Origin: Desulfobacterales bacterium
GTDB lineage: Bacteria > Desulfobacterota > Desulfobacteria > Desulfobacterales > Desulfosalsimonadaceae
Assembly: GCA_018335195.1 (NCBI GenBank)
Contig: JAGXKN010000002.1
Location: forward strand, 117,759 to 181,758
Reading direction: 5' to 3'
Length of the DNA: 64,000 nucleotides
Below the pieces are notes generated by a model. It was not told the origin of the DNA and searched no databases. It saw nothing but the letters and a program-made list of their open reading frames with translations. The translations under genes were made by a program, and so were the position numbers. Below, piece after piece: positions 36,587-46,650 of this stretch (the stretch's first letter is position 1; each line of letters starts with the position of its first letter).

Positions 36587-37729
36587 TTATATCAGCTTGG
36601 AAATAATCATTTTCTGGATATCCGAGGTGCCCCCGCCGATGGGGGCCAGCCGGCTGTCCCTGAAAATGCGTTCCATGTTGTATTCATGACAGTATCCATA
36701 GCCCCCGAACAGCACCATGGCATCATTGGCTGGCCCCATGGACCAGTCGCCCACAAAGAGCTTGGCAACGGCGGCTTCCAGGTGGTTCAAGGGGCGGCCC
36801 TGGTCCTTGTACCAGGCGATCCTGTAGGCCAGGCTCTGGGCGGCCTCGTAAAAAATGCGGATGTTTGCCAGCTTGTGCTTGGTGGCCTGGAATTTTCCGA
36901 TGGGCCGGCCGAACTGCTCGCGTTTTTTCGCGTAATCGGCGCACGCATTGAGCATGTATTTGGCCGCACCCACAAACGGGGTCAGAAGAGCGCTGCGGTC
37001 CCACTCCACGGTTTGCAGCGACATGTTGAAACCTTCGCCTTCGGCGCCGAGCAGGTTTTCGGCCGGGATCTCGCAGTTGTCAAAAAACAGCTCCGATGTC
37101 TGGGAGGTGCGCACCCCCATCTTGAGAAGGGGCGGGCCGGCGGAAAACCCCGGCGTACCCTTTTCCACGATAAAAGCCGAGATGCCGCCGTGGGTCTGTT
37201 CGGGGTCGGTCTTGGCATAGACAACGGCCACATCTGCGATCGGGCCGTTGGTGATGAAAATCTTGCTGCCGTTTAACACATAGGTGTCGCCCTTTTTTTC
37301 GGCAGTGGTTTTCATGGAGGCCACGTCAGAGCCGGCGTCCGGCTCGGTCAGGCCCATGCAGCCGATGTATCCGCCGCTGATGAGCCCGGGGAGGTATTTT
37401 TTGCGCAGCGCCTCGCTGGCGTGGCAGAAGATCGTATCCGCGCACAAAAAGGAGTGGGCGCCGTAGGCCAGGGTCAGGCCGCCGTCCACGCCCGCCTCGC
37501 CTAGGGCTTCCCCGGCCATGACCGTGGTGACCACATCCGCCCCGGACCCGCCGTATTCTTCCGGAAAGTGAAGGCCCAGGATTCCGAATTTGCCGAGTTT
37601 CCGGAAGGATTCAAAGTCGAATGCCTCCTTCAGGTCGTGTTCCTGAACCCTGGGGACTATCTCCTTTTTGGCAAACCGGATGATTTCCTTTTTAAACATC
37701 TGTTGTTCTCGGGTGAAGGCAAAGTCCAT
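36587..37729 (-). CDS. Acyl-CoA dehydrogenase, first gene of the operon
   Basis: 380 residues with GLTEPDAGSDVASMKTTA, NGSKIFITNGPIADVAVV and VLFGGYGYCHEYNMERIFRD. The C-terminal catalytic box is IGGGTSDIQKM rather than xEGTxEIxR, as in the third dehydrogenase of the operon. The helix-G region is VEWDRSALL, with Asp where IVD-type enzymes keep Glu. MDFAFTREQQ at 37729 is the start, six bases after AGGAG; the ORF-track start adds 14 unlikely residues. The operator-like inverted repeats lie about 60-100 bp upstream. Confidence 0.92.
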   Translation of the reverse strand: MDFAFTREQQMFKKEIIRFAKKEIVPRVQEHDLKEAFDFESFRKLGKFGILGLHFPEEYGGSGADVVTTVMAGEALGEAGVDGGLTLAYGAHSFLCADTIFCHASEALRKKYLPGLISGGYIGCMGLTEPDAGSDVASMKTTAEKKGDTYVLNGSKIFITNGPIADVAVVYAKTDPEQTHGGISAFIVEKGTPGFSAGPPLLKMGVRTSQTSELFFDNCEIPAENLLGAEGEGFNMSLQTVEWDRSALLTPFVGAAKYMLNACADYAKKREQFGRPIGKFQATKHKLANIRIFYEAAQSLAYRIAWYKDQGRPLNHLEAAVAKLFVGDWSMGPANDAMVLFGGYGYCHEYNMERIFRDSRLAPIGGGTSDIQKMIISKLI

Positions 37730-37789
37730 GATTTTCTCCTGTGCGTGTGGGAAAGGCGCGCCGTCCGGCACAAACTACGATTCAATTCA

Positions 37790-37831
37790 TTTACTGAATT
37801 TGATTCAAATACTAAAATTGCATTCAGTAAA
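37790..37831 (-). promoter_or_regulatory. Operator-like nested palindromes upstream of the acyl-CoA operon
   Basis: Outer inverted repeat TTTACTGAAT (37790-37799) / ATTCAGTAAA (37822-37831), with an inner palindrome TGAAT-TTG-ATTCA (37795-37807). The half-site TGAAT resembles fatty-acid regulator sites such as Bacillus FadR (TetR family). The cognate protein is probably the TetR encoded in the operon. Confidence 0.55.
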
Positions 37832-37883
37832 AGGTCAAGAAAAATTTTATGAAAAATTTATCAAAAGAGGGAAAATCGGCGTT

Positions 37884-37905
37884 GCAGGCAGGCAGGCAGG
37901 CAGGC
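37884..37905. repeat. Tetranucleotide GCAG tandem repeat
   Basis: Five uninterrupted GCAG units plus GC in the divergent intergenic region between the acyl-CoA operon and the zinc-ribbon gene. A short simple-sequence repeat of this kind can vary in length by slippage. Confidence 0.7.
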
Positions 37906-38026
37906 TGGCGGGGGCCGGTGCCAGCCGCAGTTGGCGTCCCACAACTTTACCGGTTATATTTGAACACGGAAAATGTTTAATGCAAAACGACTGCACCCCG
38001 AATAAACGCAGATATGGAGGGCAATG

Positions 38027-38260
38027 ATGGGAGAAAAGAAATTCAGGCAGGTGTGTCACTGCGAAAAATGCGGCAACGAAGCGGAAATGATGATTACCTG
38101 CGAACTGGTGGAAGAACAAAGCGGGCCGGCGCCCGGGCAGAAGGATTTCAGGGTTTCAGATGAAAAAACCCCGGACGCGGTGCCGGGGCATACGGTATGC
38201 ACCAAATGCGGCGCTGAAGCCGACATGTGGGTGGATTTCGGAAAAAAAAAGCAGAATTAG
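38027..38260 (+). CDS. Small zinc-ribbon protein
   Basis: 77 residues with two Cys pairs, CHCEKCG near the N-terminus and CTKCG in the second half, consistent with one structural zinc site. It contains no other known domain, and its function is unknown. Of the tandem ATGs at 38024 and 38027, the second is better spaced from GGAGG. It lies 18 bp before the convergent flavodoxin-like gene. Confidence 0.7.
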   Translation: MGEKKFRQVCHCEKCGNEAEMMITCELVEEQSGPAPGQKDFRVSDEKTPDAVPGHTVCTKCGAEADMWVDFGKKKQN

Positions 38261-38278
38261 GGAAGCGCCCATGGGGGC

Positions 38279-38815
38279 TCAGGTTTTGAGGACCCCCCGG
38301 ACCCGCTCGGCGGCTTCGCGCAGATCCCTTTCATCCGGTCTGCCGCTGATGTCTCCGAGTCTGCCCACCCGGGAGAAATTTTCCATTTTGCCGTGGTAGG
38401 CGCCGACGAAGTACCATTCGCCCGCCACGTCAATACCCAGGTGGTCGAAAATCTGGGCCATATACTTCACTGCGGGCACGGCCTCGTTGATCCCGGTGTG
38501 CACACCGCCGTAGGTGCAATAGACCACCGCCTTTCTCCCGGGGATCCGGGGCGAGGCCGGCTTGATATCCCCGCTTTCCACGTACTTTTTGCGCAGGCTC
38601 GCCAAGGCCTCGCGCAGGGGTTTTCCCGGCAGCCATTCGTAAACCCCGGAGCCCAGGAATATCCAGTCATATTCGAGAAGATCGACATTTGCCGCGTCCT
38701 TGGCAGCAACCGGGTCTACGTCCAGTCCTTCTTGCCGGAGGGTTTGAGAAATGGTTTCCGCAATTTTCCCGGTGTTGCCGGTTGCAGAGAAATTGATGTG
38801 CAGCGCCTTGGTCAT
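38279..38815 (-). CDS. Flavodoxin-like FMN protein
   Basis: 178 residues. The N-terminal strand and phosphate-binding loop INFSATGNTGKIAETI is the flavodoxin FMN signature (T/S-x-T-G-N-T). LEYDWIFLGSGVYEW and VVYCTYGGVHTG provide the flavin-flanking loops. The chain is longer than plain flavodoxins, so it could be a flavodoxin-family oxidoreductase. Its promoter region holds a Fur-box-like sequence (38856-38874), which fits flavodoxin replacing ferredoxin when iron is short. Confidence 0.85.
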   Translation of the reverse strand: MTKALHINFSATGNTGKIAETISQTLRQEGLDVDPVAAKDAANVDLLEYDWIFLGSGVYEWLPGKPLREALASLRKKYVESGDIKPASPRIPGRKAVVYCTYGGVHTGINEAVPAVKYMAQIFDHLGIDVAGEWYFVGAYHGKMENFSRVGRLGDISGRPDERDLREAAERVRGVLKT

Positions 38816-39224
38816 GGTATCATCTCCTGTTTGTGCAATTTTTGTTAATCCACTCTCGTATAATTATCATTACCATGAAACGGCCGGATGTCAATTTTTT
38901 CAGTCGTTTACAGGATGCAGCGAAAAAGGCCGTCGGGCAGCCGGCACTTGCCCCGGTTTCTGTATACGCATCCTCCTTTTTTGCCGCAGGACAGTGGCCC
39001 CTCGGCATAGAAACGCGTTGTATGCCAATTGTGATATAATTCGGCTTGTTTCTCGGCGGGGAAATAATGTATTCGGGCTAATTTGCCTGTCTTGTTCGAG
39101 AAATTTTCCTGTTGCTTCAGCTTTTTTGGCAAAATATGCCGGAAATTTATTGCAACCGGACAATTGGTGCCATAGTCTGCACCAGACGATTTGCGTGATT
39201 AGATGATTGTGACGATGGGGGGAT
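38816..39224. other. Intergenic region between divergent flavodoxin and channel genes
   Basis: About 410 bases. The left end carries the flavodoxin promoter and Fur-box-like site; the short ORFs in both directions have no recognisable product. Apart from AT-rich stretches near 39031-39065 I see no further structured element. The channel gene start at 39225 is preceded by a G-rich GGGGGG ribosome-binding-site-like run. Confidence 0.5.
38856..38874 (-). promoter_or_regulatory. Fur-box-like site upstream of the flavodoxin gene
   Basis: On the minus strand the site reads GGTAATGATAATTATACGA. It matches the 19-bp Fur consensus GATAATGATAATCATTATC at about 13 positions, including an unbroken TAATGATAAT core. 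It lies about 40 bp upstream of the flavodoxin start, where it could cover the promoter. Confidence 0.5.
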
Positions 39225-40292
39225 ATGAAAAATTTCGGATTTTCAAATAGAAGCCGCTATGCTGCGCTGTTGTTGGCTTCCCTGTTTTGCCTTTTCCTGT
39301 TTGGCATGTCCGGCTATATCGTGGTGGAAAAAGCCACCCCCCTTGAAGCCCTTTACCTGACCATCGGCACGCTGACCACTGTGGCGCCGTTTGAGTTAAG
39401 CGCCAGCGGACGCCTTTTTGCCATTTTCCTGATCATATTCGGTTTCGGCCTGTTGGCGGCCACGGCGGCTTTTATCGGCAACATGTTTATGGACGGCAAT
39501 GCGCTCGAATTATACCGGAGAAGAAAAGTGCGAAGAAAACTTCAAAGTTTCAGGGATCATTACGTTATTTGCGGCCACGGCCAGATGGGCCAGATCGTGA
39601 CGGCGGAATTGTTCGGCAAGGGCCTTCCGCTGGTGGTTATCGACAATGACGAGAATGCAATCCTTCGCTGCAGAGAGCTTGGCGTTGCCCATATCAAAAG
39701 AGACGCCATGGAAGAGGAAAATCTTATCGAGGCCGGCGTGGAAAGGGCAAAGGGGCTGATCTCGGTGGTAAACCGGGATGCGGATAACGTTTTTATCGTT
39801 CTGACCGCCCGGGCGTTGAATCCGGATATGTTTATCTGCGCCCGGGCCAGCAGCAGGGGCGTGGAAAAAAAGCTGTTCCGTGCAGGCGCCAACCACGTGG
39901 TCTCGCCTTATGCCAGCGCGGCCATGCGGATTACCCAGAATATTCTCCGTCCGACCATCACCGATTTTCTGGACACGGCAATTTCCGGAAAAGGGATTGA
40001 TCTGGTTATTGAAGAACTGGAAATCCCGGAAAATGCCCCATTTGTTGAAAAATCCCTGATGGAGGCAAACATCCGCAATGATTTTGACCTGATCATCGTG
40101 GCGATCAAACGGGCTGACGGCACCCGGATTTACAATCCGTCTTCTCTTGAGTTGGTCCATGCGCGGGATACATTGGTATTTATCGGACCACAGGTGAATA
40201 TGGACCGGTTTTTTCAAAAAATTGACGGGAAATCCCGGAATTCAAAAAATATGAATCATGAAGCCCCGGCAGAACAAGGAAAGGAGGAGTAA
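39225..40292 (+). CDS. TrkA/RCK-domain ion channel-like protein with altered pore filter
   Basis: 355 residues. Two N-terminal membrane helices flank a pore-loop region (EALYLTIGTLTTVAPFE), followed by a TrkA-N Rossmann domain (VICGHGQMGQIVTAELF, near residue 110) and a TrkA-C domain from about 250. In potassium channels of this layout the pore reads TTVGYGD or TTVGFGE. Here the GYG core is replaced by APF, so potassium selectivity is doubtful and a regulatory or other ion role is possible. The stop codon overlaps the ATG of the small sulfite reductase by one base (TAATG), indicating translational coupling. Confidence 0.85.
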   Translation: MKNFGFSNRSRYAALLLASLFCLFLFGMSGYIVVEKATPLEALYLTIGTLTTVAPFELSASGRLFAIFLIIFGFGLLAATAAFIGNMFMDGNALELYRRRKVRRKLQSFRDHYVICGHGQMGQIVTAELFGKGLPLVVIDNDENAILRCRELGVAHIKRDAMEEENLIEAGVERAKGLISVVNRDADNVFIVLTARALNPDMFICARASSRGVEKKLFRAGANHVVSPYASAAMRITQNILRPTITDFLDTAISGKGIDLVIEELEIPENAPFVEKSLMEANIRNDFDLIIVAIKRADGTRIYNPSSLELVHARDTLVFIGPQVNMDRFFQKIDGKSRNSKNMNHEAPAEQGKEE

Positions 40293-40948
40293 TGCTGAAA
40301 CTCGGAGAAAAAGGCGCCATTCTTCAAAGGGATAAAGAAACCTATGCCGTAGCCCCCCATATCCCCTGTGGTGTGGTAACACCGGAGCTGTTGCGGAAAA
40401 TCGCAGATACCGCCGAAAAATACAATGCCCGGGCCTTGAAGATCACGGGCGCTACGCGGATTGCCATCGTTGGCATCAAGGAAGAAGACGTTGACGGTGT
40501 CTGGGCGGAACTGGGCATGGCGCCCGGGGCTGCAGTGGGGCTTTGCGTACGCAGCGTGCGGGCCTGCCCGGGGACGACATTCTGCAAACTCGGCCAGCAG
40601 GATGCCTTGGGCATTGGTATGAAGCTGGATTCGCAATACCACGGCTTGGAGCTTCCAGGAAAATTTAAAATTGCCGTATCCGGATGCAAAATCAACTGTG
40701 CCGAATCCTGGGTCCGGGATCTGGGATTATTCGGAAAACCAGATGGCTGGACCCTGGTAATTGGCGGCAACGTCGGGTCCAACCCCCGTATCGCCCGGGA
40801 ATTGGCATCTGATTTAAAGGATGATCAGGCAATTGAGAAAACAGCGCAGGTTATTGCGTATTACCGGGAAAACGCCAAAAAGGGCGAGCGCGTGGGCAAA
40901 ATGATCGAGCGCATGGGATTTGACACAGTAAGCGCCGCCCTGATTTAA
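40292..40948 (+). CDS. Low-molecular-weight siroheme sulfite reductase (assimilatory type)
   Basis: 218 residues, the same length as the small assimilatory sulfite reductase of Desulfovibrio vulgaris. It would reduce sulfite to sulfide with siroheme coupled to a [4Fe-4S] cluster. The cluster/siroheme cysteines are visible as ACPGTTFC (C-x5-C) and SGCKINCAES (C-x3-C). The N-terminal GAILQRDKETYAVAPH and C-terminal FGKPDGWTLVIGGNVG also match that family. GGAGGAG directly precedes the ATG. It is coupled to the RCK-channel-like gene. Sulfite from the Xsc pathway could be one substrate pool, though most would go to dissimilatory DsrAB (not in the window). Confidence 0.9.
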   Translation: MLKLGEKGAILQRDKETYAVAPHIPCGVVTPELLRKIADTAEKYNARALKITGATRIAIVGIKEEDVDGVWAELGMAPGAAVGLCVRSVRACPGTTFCKLGQQDALGIGMKLDSQYHGLELPGKFKIAVSGCKINCAESWVRDLGLFGKPDGWTLVIGGNVGSNPRIARELASDLKDDQAIEKTAQVIAYYRENAKKGERVGKMIERMGFDTVSAALI

Positions 40949-40998
40949 GCCGGCACCGCATCATTTAGGTTTTTTGTCATTATCAATGGAGGGTGGAA

Positions 40999-42291
40999 AT
41001 GCAGCCGGATCGTCTGTCCGCTGTCCGGCCGTTTGAGATATGCTCAATCCGACCGCCCACGGAAAACAACAGTCTCACCTTTCGGCTGACCCGAAACTGT
41101 TATTGGAATAAGTGCGCGTTCTGTCCGATTTATAAAACCGGCGCGAAATTCAAAAAACGCTCGATGGAAGAAGTCAGGGAAGACGTCACGAATGCGCGGA
41201 TTCTCGATGATCTGCTGGCTGAAAACGGTATCAGCGGATCAATGGATACCCGCAGCATCCAGCAGCGGGCGGTGTCGCTGATCCAGCGGATCCGGCAGGC
41301 CAGGCAGGAAGCCGGCGTTACGGACAAAGCCCGCTGCATGCCCCTTGAGAACTCTCCGGATCCCCGCATGCGATGGTTCAGTTCCTGGTTCATAGACTAT
41401 CCGGATATTTCCGACTGCGTGGAACACCTCGTGTCATGGCGGATATCCGGCAGCCGCAGTTGTTTTCTGGGAGACGCGGATGCGCTGATATTGCGTCCCG
41501 ACCACATCGGAGCGGTCATGGCCCACATCCATGACAACTTTCCGGAAATCGCCCGGTTTACGGTTTACGGCCGGACCCGGACAGCCGCCGGGATTCGCTC
41601 GGAAAAAGACCTGGCCGCATTTGCGGATGCCGGCATCGACCGGGTACACTTCGGCGTCGAAAGCGGGAGCGCGGATGTTTTGAAGATGGTAAACAAGGGC
41701 GCAACCCCGGATGACCATATAAACGGGTTGCTTAAGGCCGCCCGGGCGGGGCTTTCCTGCTCGTTTTACATCATGCCGGGGCTCGGCGGCGTTGCCATGT
41801 CCCAACAGCATGCAGTTGAGACCGCCCGCGTGATAAACGAAGCAAAGGCGGATTATGTGCGGATCCGGACCCTTGAGATATTCGACGGCACTCCGATCGA
41901 TGTCATGCGCAAAAAGGGTACGTTTGTCGAGGCAGATGACGACACCGTGGTGCTAGAAATCAAGAGACTGATCCAGGAAATCCGTGTGGAAACAGAACTG
42001 CTCAGCGACAGCGCGACAAACCTGCTTCAGGTCAACGGCAGGCTCCCTGAAGACCGGGAGCGCATGCTTGCGGTCATTGATGAATATCTTTCCATGGAAC
42101 CCCGGCAGCGTATCGAGTACAGCCTGCGTTCAAGGCTTGCCGCCTTTGCGGGCCAGTACGGCGGTCTTTCAGACGAGGTCTTAAGTGCGATCGCGCCGGT
42201 TCTCAAGGACGGCAGCCTGGATCTTGGACAGGTCCCGGACGGGGACCTGAAACAGATGACAGCGTTTGTAAAATCCAGGCTCATGCCCTGA
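40999..42291 (+). CDS. Radical SAM protein with CX4CX2C cluster motif
   Basis: 430 residues. The cluster motif near the N-terminus is CYWNKCAFC, giving C-x4-C-x2-C rather than the common C-x3-C-x2-C; this variant is known in some radical SAM groups. The later FGVESGSADVLKMVNKG segment is typical of Elp3/MiaB-type SAM folds. The product is unknown. The ATG at 40999 sits five bases after GGAGGG; the ORF-track GTG overlaps that site. It lies 50 bp after the sulfite reductase, possibly in one operon. Confidence 0.85.
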   Translation: MQPDRLSAVRPFEICSIRPPTENNSLTFRLTRNCYWNKCAFCPIYKTGAKFKKRSMEEVREDVTNARILDDLLAENGISGSMDTRSIQQRAVSLIQRIRQARQEAGVTDKARCMPLENSPDPRMRWFSSWFIDYPDISDCVEHLVSWRISGSRSCFLGDADALILRPDHIGAVMAHIHDNFPEIARFTVYGRTRTAAGIRSEKDLAAFADAGIDRVHFGVESGSADVLKMVNKGATPDDHINGLLKAARAGLSCSFYIMPGLGGVAMSQQHAVETARVINEAKADYVRIRTLEIFDGTPIDVMRKKGTFVEADDDTVVLEIKRLIQEIRVETELLSDSATNLLQVNGRLPEDRERMLAVIDEYLSMEPRQRIEYSLRSRLAAFAGQYGGLSDEVLSAIAPVLKDGSLDLGQVPDGDLKQMTAFVKSRLMP

Positions 42292-42388
42292 GGGGTTGCC
42301 GCAAACACAGATATAACCGGTTGCACCCCTGGATTATGATTTACCCTGACAGGTCCCCGGGCTTGAAACCGGTAAGGAGCATTGGCCA

Positions 42389-43687
42389 GTGAACACGTCG
42401 TCTTTTCCGCAGCCGCCGCTTCGCGTCTCATGGATCATGTGGGGCCTGGCGGCGCTGTTTTACCTGATGGGGTTTTTCCAGCGGGTCGCCCCGGCAGTGA
42501 TGACATATGAGCTCATGCAGGATTTCGGCATCAGCGCGGCTGCGCTGGGTCACCTGTCCGCGTTTTATTTCTACAGCTACGTGGCCATGCAGATTCCCAC
42601 CGGGATTCTGGCAGACCTCTGGGGACCCCGGCGCCTGCTGACCACAGGCGCTTTGATCGCAGGCCTCGGCACCGTCCTGTTTGCTGCCGCACCCGGGATT
42701 TTCTGGGCTGGTACCGGCCGCCTGCTGATTGGCGGATCCGTGGCCGTGGCCTTTGTCGGGCTGCTTAAACTGGCAGCCAACTGGTTTCCGCCCAGACGTT
42801 TTGCAGCCGTTACCGGGATGGCCCTTTTTTTCGGCATCATCGGCGCGGTATCGGCCGGCCCGCCACTGCGCCTGCTGATGAACCAATTCTCCTGGAGGAC
42901 CATCATGCTGGCAGTTGCCGCTGTCACCCTGGGCATCGGCGCGATGATCTGGGTCTTTGTCCGGGATGAACCCGCGGACAAGGGTTATGCCAATCTTGCT
43001 GCCCCTGAACAGGACGCTGACGGAAACGGCGTGTCAAGAAACATCATCAAAAAACTGAGAGCGGTCTTTGCCTACCGCAACACCTACTTGCTTTTTTTTA
43101 TCCCGGCAGGCATCGTGGGCGCCACCCTGTCCTTTGCCGGGCTGTGGGGGGTGCCGTATCTGTCTACCCATTACCGCATGTCAACCTCGGAAGCTTCCCT
43201 GCTGACTTCGGCCCTGCTGGTGGCCTGGGCCGTGGGCGGACCGGTCTTCGGCTGGTTATCGGATCTGCTGGGCCGCAGAAAACCGCTATATATCCTGGGA
43301 TGCGGCCTGTGCCTGGCCGGCTGGACGATCCTGTTTTTCGTGCCCGATCTTTCATTTTTTGCCTTGTTCTCGGACCTGGTTGCCACCGGGTTTTGTTCGG
43401 GGTGCATGGTGGTCAGTTTTGCTTTTATCAAGGAATCGCTTCCCTTCCGGCTTGCAGGCACGGCCTCGGGAGTGATCAATATGGGCGTGATGGCCGGGCC
43501 GATGCTTCTTCAGCCCGCTGTGGGCTGGGTTCTGGACAAAAGCTGGCAGGGCGGGATCTCGGGCGGAGTGAGAATATATGCACTGGCTTCCTATCAGAAA
43601 GGCTTCAGCCTGATGCTGGCATGGGTGGCGCTTTCGCTGGTACTGCTGTTTTTTACCCGGGAGACATGGTGCCGGCAGCAGAGTTAA
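42389..43687 (+). CDS. Major facilitator superfamily transporter
   Basis: 432 residues with about twelve membrane helices. The MFS loop 2-3 motif is seen as GILADLWGPRRLLTTGAL and its second-half copy as GWLSDLLGRRKPLY. It is similar in style to organic-anion MFS proteins (hexuronate/oxalate type), but the substrate cannot be read. The GTG start at 42389 lies 10 bases after AAGGAG. It stands alone, convergent with the MltB-type gene. Confidence 0.88.
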   Translation: MNTSSFPQPPLRVSWIMWGLAALFYLMGFFQRVAPAVMTYELMQDFGISAAALGHLSAFYFYSYVAMQIPTGILADLWGPRRLLTTGALIAGLGTVLFAAAPGIFWAGTGRLLIGGSVAVAFVGLLKLAANWFPPRRFAAVTGMALFFGIIGAVSAGPPLRLLMNQFSWRTIMLAVAAVTLGIGAMIWVFVRDEPADKGYANLAAPEQDADGNGVSRNIIKKLRAVFAYRNTYLLFFIPAGIVGATLSFAGLWGVPYLSTHYRMSTSEASLLTSALLVAWAVGGPVFGWLSDLLGRRKPLYILGCGLCLAGWTILFFVPDLSFFALFSDLVATGFCSGCMVVSFAFIKESLPFRLAGTASGVINMGVMAGPMLLQPAVGWVLDKSWQGGISGGVRIYALASYQKGFSLMLAWVALSLVLLFFTRETWCRQQS

Positions 43688-43914
43688 AACATCCGGCAGG
43701 CGGGAAGGGCCAAAAAACGCAGGATGCAAAAATCAGGTTTCCACCCTTTGCCTTCTTGATAAAATGGCATCCGGATTCATCTCTCCCGGATTTTCAAAAA
43801 CATAATTCGGAAAGATATCAAGAAATTGTCCGGGAGTAGGGCATTGTCGGTCCGAGCCGATGTGTTTGCACTTCCTTATTTTTTCGGATTCCGGCCGGGC
43901 GAAGCCGCCGGCAT

Positions 43915-44970
43915 TCACCGGATGCGATCTGCCAGGTGACCGACGGAGATTGCATAGTTCACAGAGCGGTTCCAGCGCATGATCACGCGGAAGTTGTCGT
44001 ATACGATAAACGCAGGACCTTTACTTCCCTGCGGCAGTATCACGGCGCCTTCCATGTCCGCCTGCGGCAGGGCCGTGCCGTCGGCTCGCCGGAGGCCGAG
44101 CCGCGACCATTGCCGAAGGGTCTTTTTCCGGTTCAATGTGGCAAGCTCCCGGTCAAAGTCTTCAGGTAAGCGGACCTTGCGCCCCCAGGTTTCGCCGGGC
44201 TGCCATCCCCTGCTGGAAAGAAAGTTGGCCGCGGAGGCAAAGGCATCCGGCAGACTGCCCCAGATATCCTTGCGCCCGTCTCCGGTATAATCCACGGCAT
44301 GCCCGATGAAAGTGGAGGGAAGGAACTGCATGTGCCCCGTTGCCCCGGCCCAGGAGCCCATCATTTTCTCCGGGGTTATGTGGCCTTGTTCAATGATCCG
44401 AAGGGCGTGCAGAAGCTGCTGCCGGAAAAAATCCGAGCGGCGCTGATCATGGGCCAGTGTCACCAGCGCATTGATTACCCGAAATCCGCCCTGGTAGTCG
44501 CCGAAATTCGTCTCCAGCCCCCAGAATGCGATGAGATACCGCGGGGGCACGCCGTATTCTTCATAAATTCCTTCCAGCAGGACGCGATGTTTTTTTAGTT
44601 GCGCCCGGCCGCGTTTTACCCTTTCTTCCGTGACCCGCCGGCCGAGGTACTCCCGGAAGGTCTGTGTGAATTCCGGCTGGTTTCGGTCAAGTTCGATCAC
44701 ACGCTTAACCGGCATGATATCGCGCAGTGCCGCGTCCAATGTTTTTTCGGATATGCCCTCCCTGCGCGCTTCAGCGCGTAATTCCGCCATCCAGGCCCGG
44801 AAATCCATGCCCGCAAACGCCTCACCTGCCGGGGTGTCCGCATTTTTTGTCCGGACTTGGGATTTTGCCTGACCCGGGGTGTTCAATAATCCCAGAGCGA
44901 GTGCTGCCACCGCCGTCATTGCAAAGACGGCGGTCTTCCATGCGTGCTTTTTGGGAGATGGTAAAGTCAC
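43915..44970 (-). CDS. Lytic murein transglycosylase, MltB family
   Basis: 351 residues with an N-terminal signal/anchor sequence (TAVFAMTAVAALALGLL). Cleaves peptidoglycan glycan strands with 1,6-anhydro-MurNAc formation in the periplasm. The catalytic Glu lies in IAFWGLETNFGDYQGG. GATGHMQFLPSTF and DYTGDGRKDIWGSLPDAFASAANFL are the MltB signatures. There is no lipobox Cys after the signal, so a soluble periplasmic (MltB2-like) form is likely. Confidence 0.92.
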   Translation of the reverse strand: MTLPSPKKHAWKTAVFAMTAVAALALGLLNTPGQAKSQVRTKNADTPAGEAFAGMDFRAWMAELRAEARREGISEKTLDAALRDIMPVKRVIELDRNQPEFTQTFREYLGRRVTEERVKRGRAQLKKHRVLLEGIYEEYGVPPRYLIAFWGLETNFGDYQGGFRVINALVTLAHDQRRSDFFRQQLLHALRIIEQGHITPEKMMGSWAGATGHMQFLPSTFIGHAVDYTGDGRKDIWGSLPDAFASAANFLSSRGWQPGETWGRKVRLPEDFDRELATLNRKKTLRQWSRLGLRRADGTALPQADMEGAVILPQGSKGPAFIVYDNFRVIMRWNRSVNYAISVGHLADRIR

Positions 44971-45045
44971 CTTCTGTTTTCTTTCTTTTCTGACATTTTT
45001 ATGCAGATTGCCTTTTGGTGCCGGCGTTGGTTTTCCAGGTGCCGC

Positions 45046-46650
<1,605 letters not shown>

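Noticed and set aside
37884-37905. Possible CRISPR-like repeat
   Set aside because: Units are 4 bp with no spacers; a simple tandem repeat.
43144-43839. 231-aa plus-strand ORF overlapping the MFS gene
   Set aside because: Alternative frame of the MFS transporter, without membrane helices or domain.
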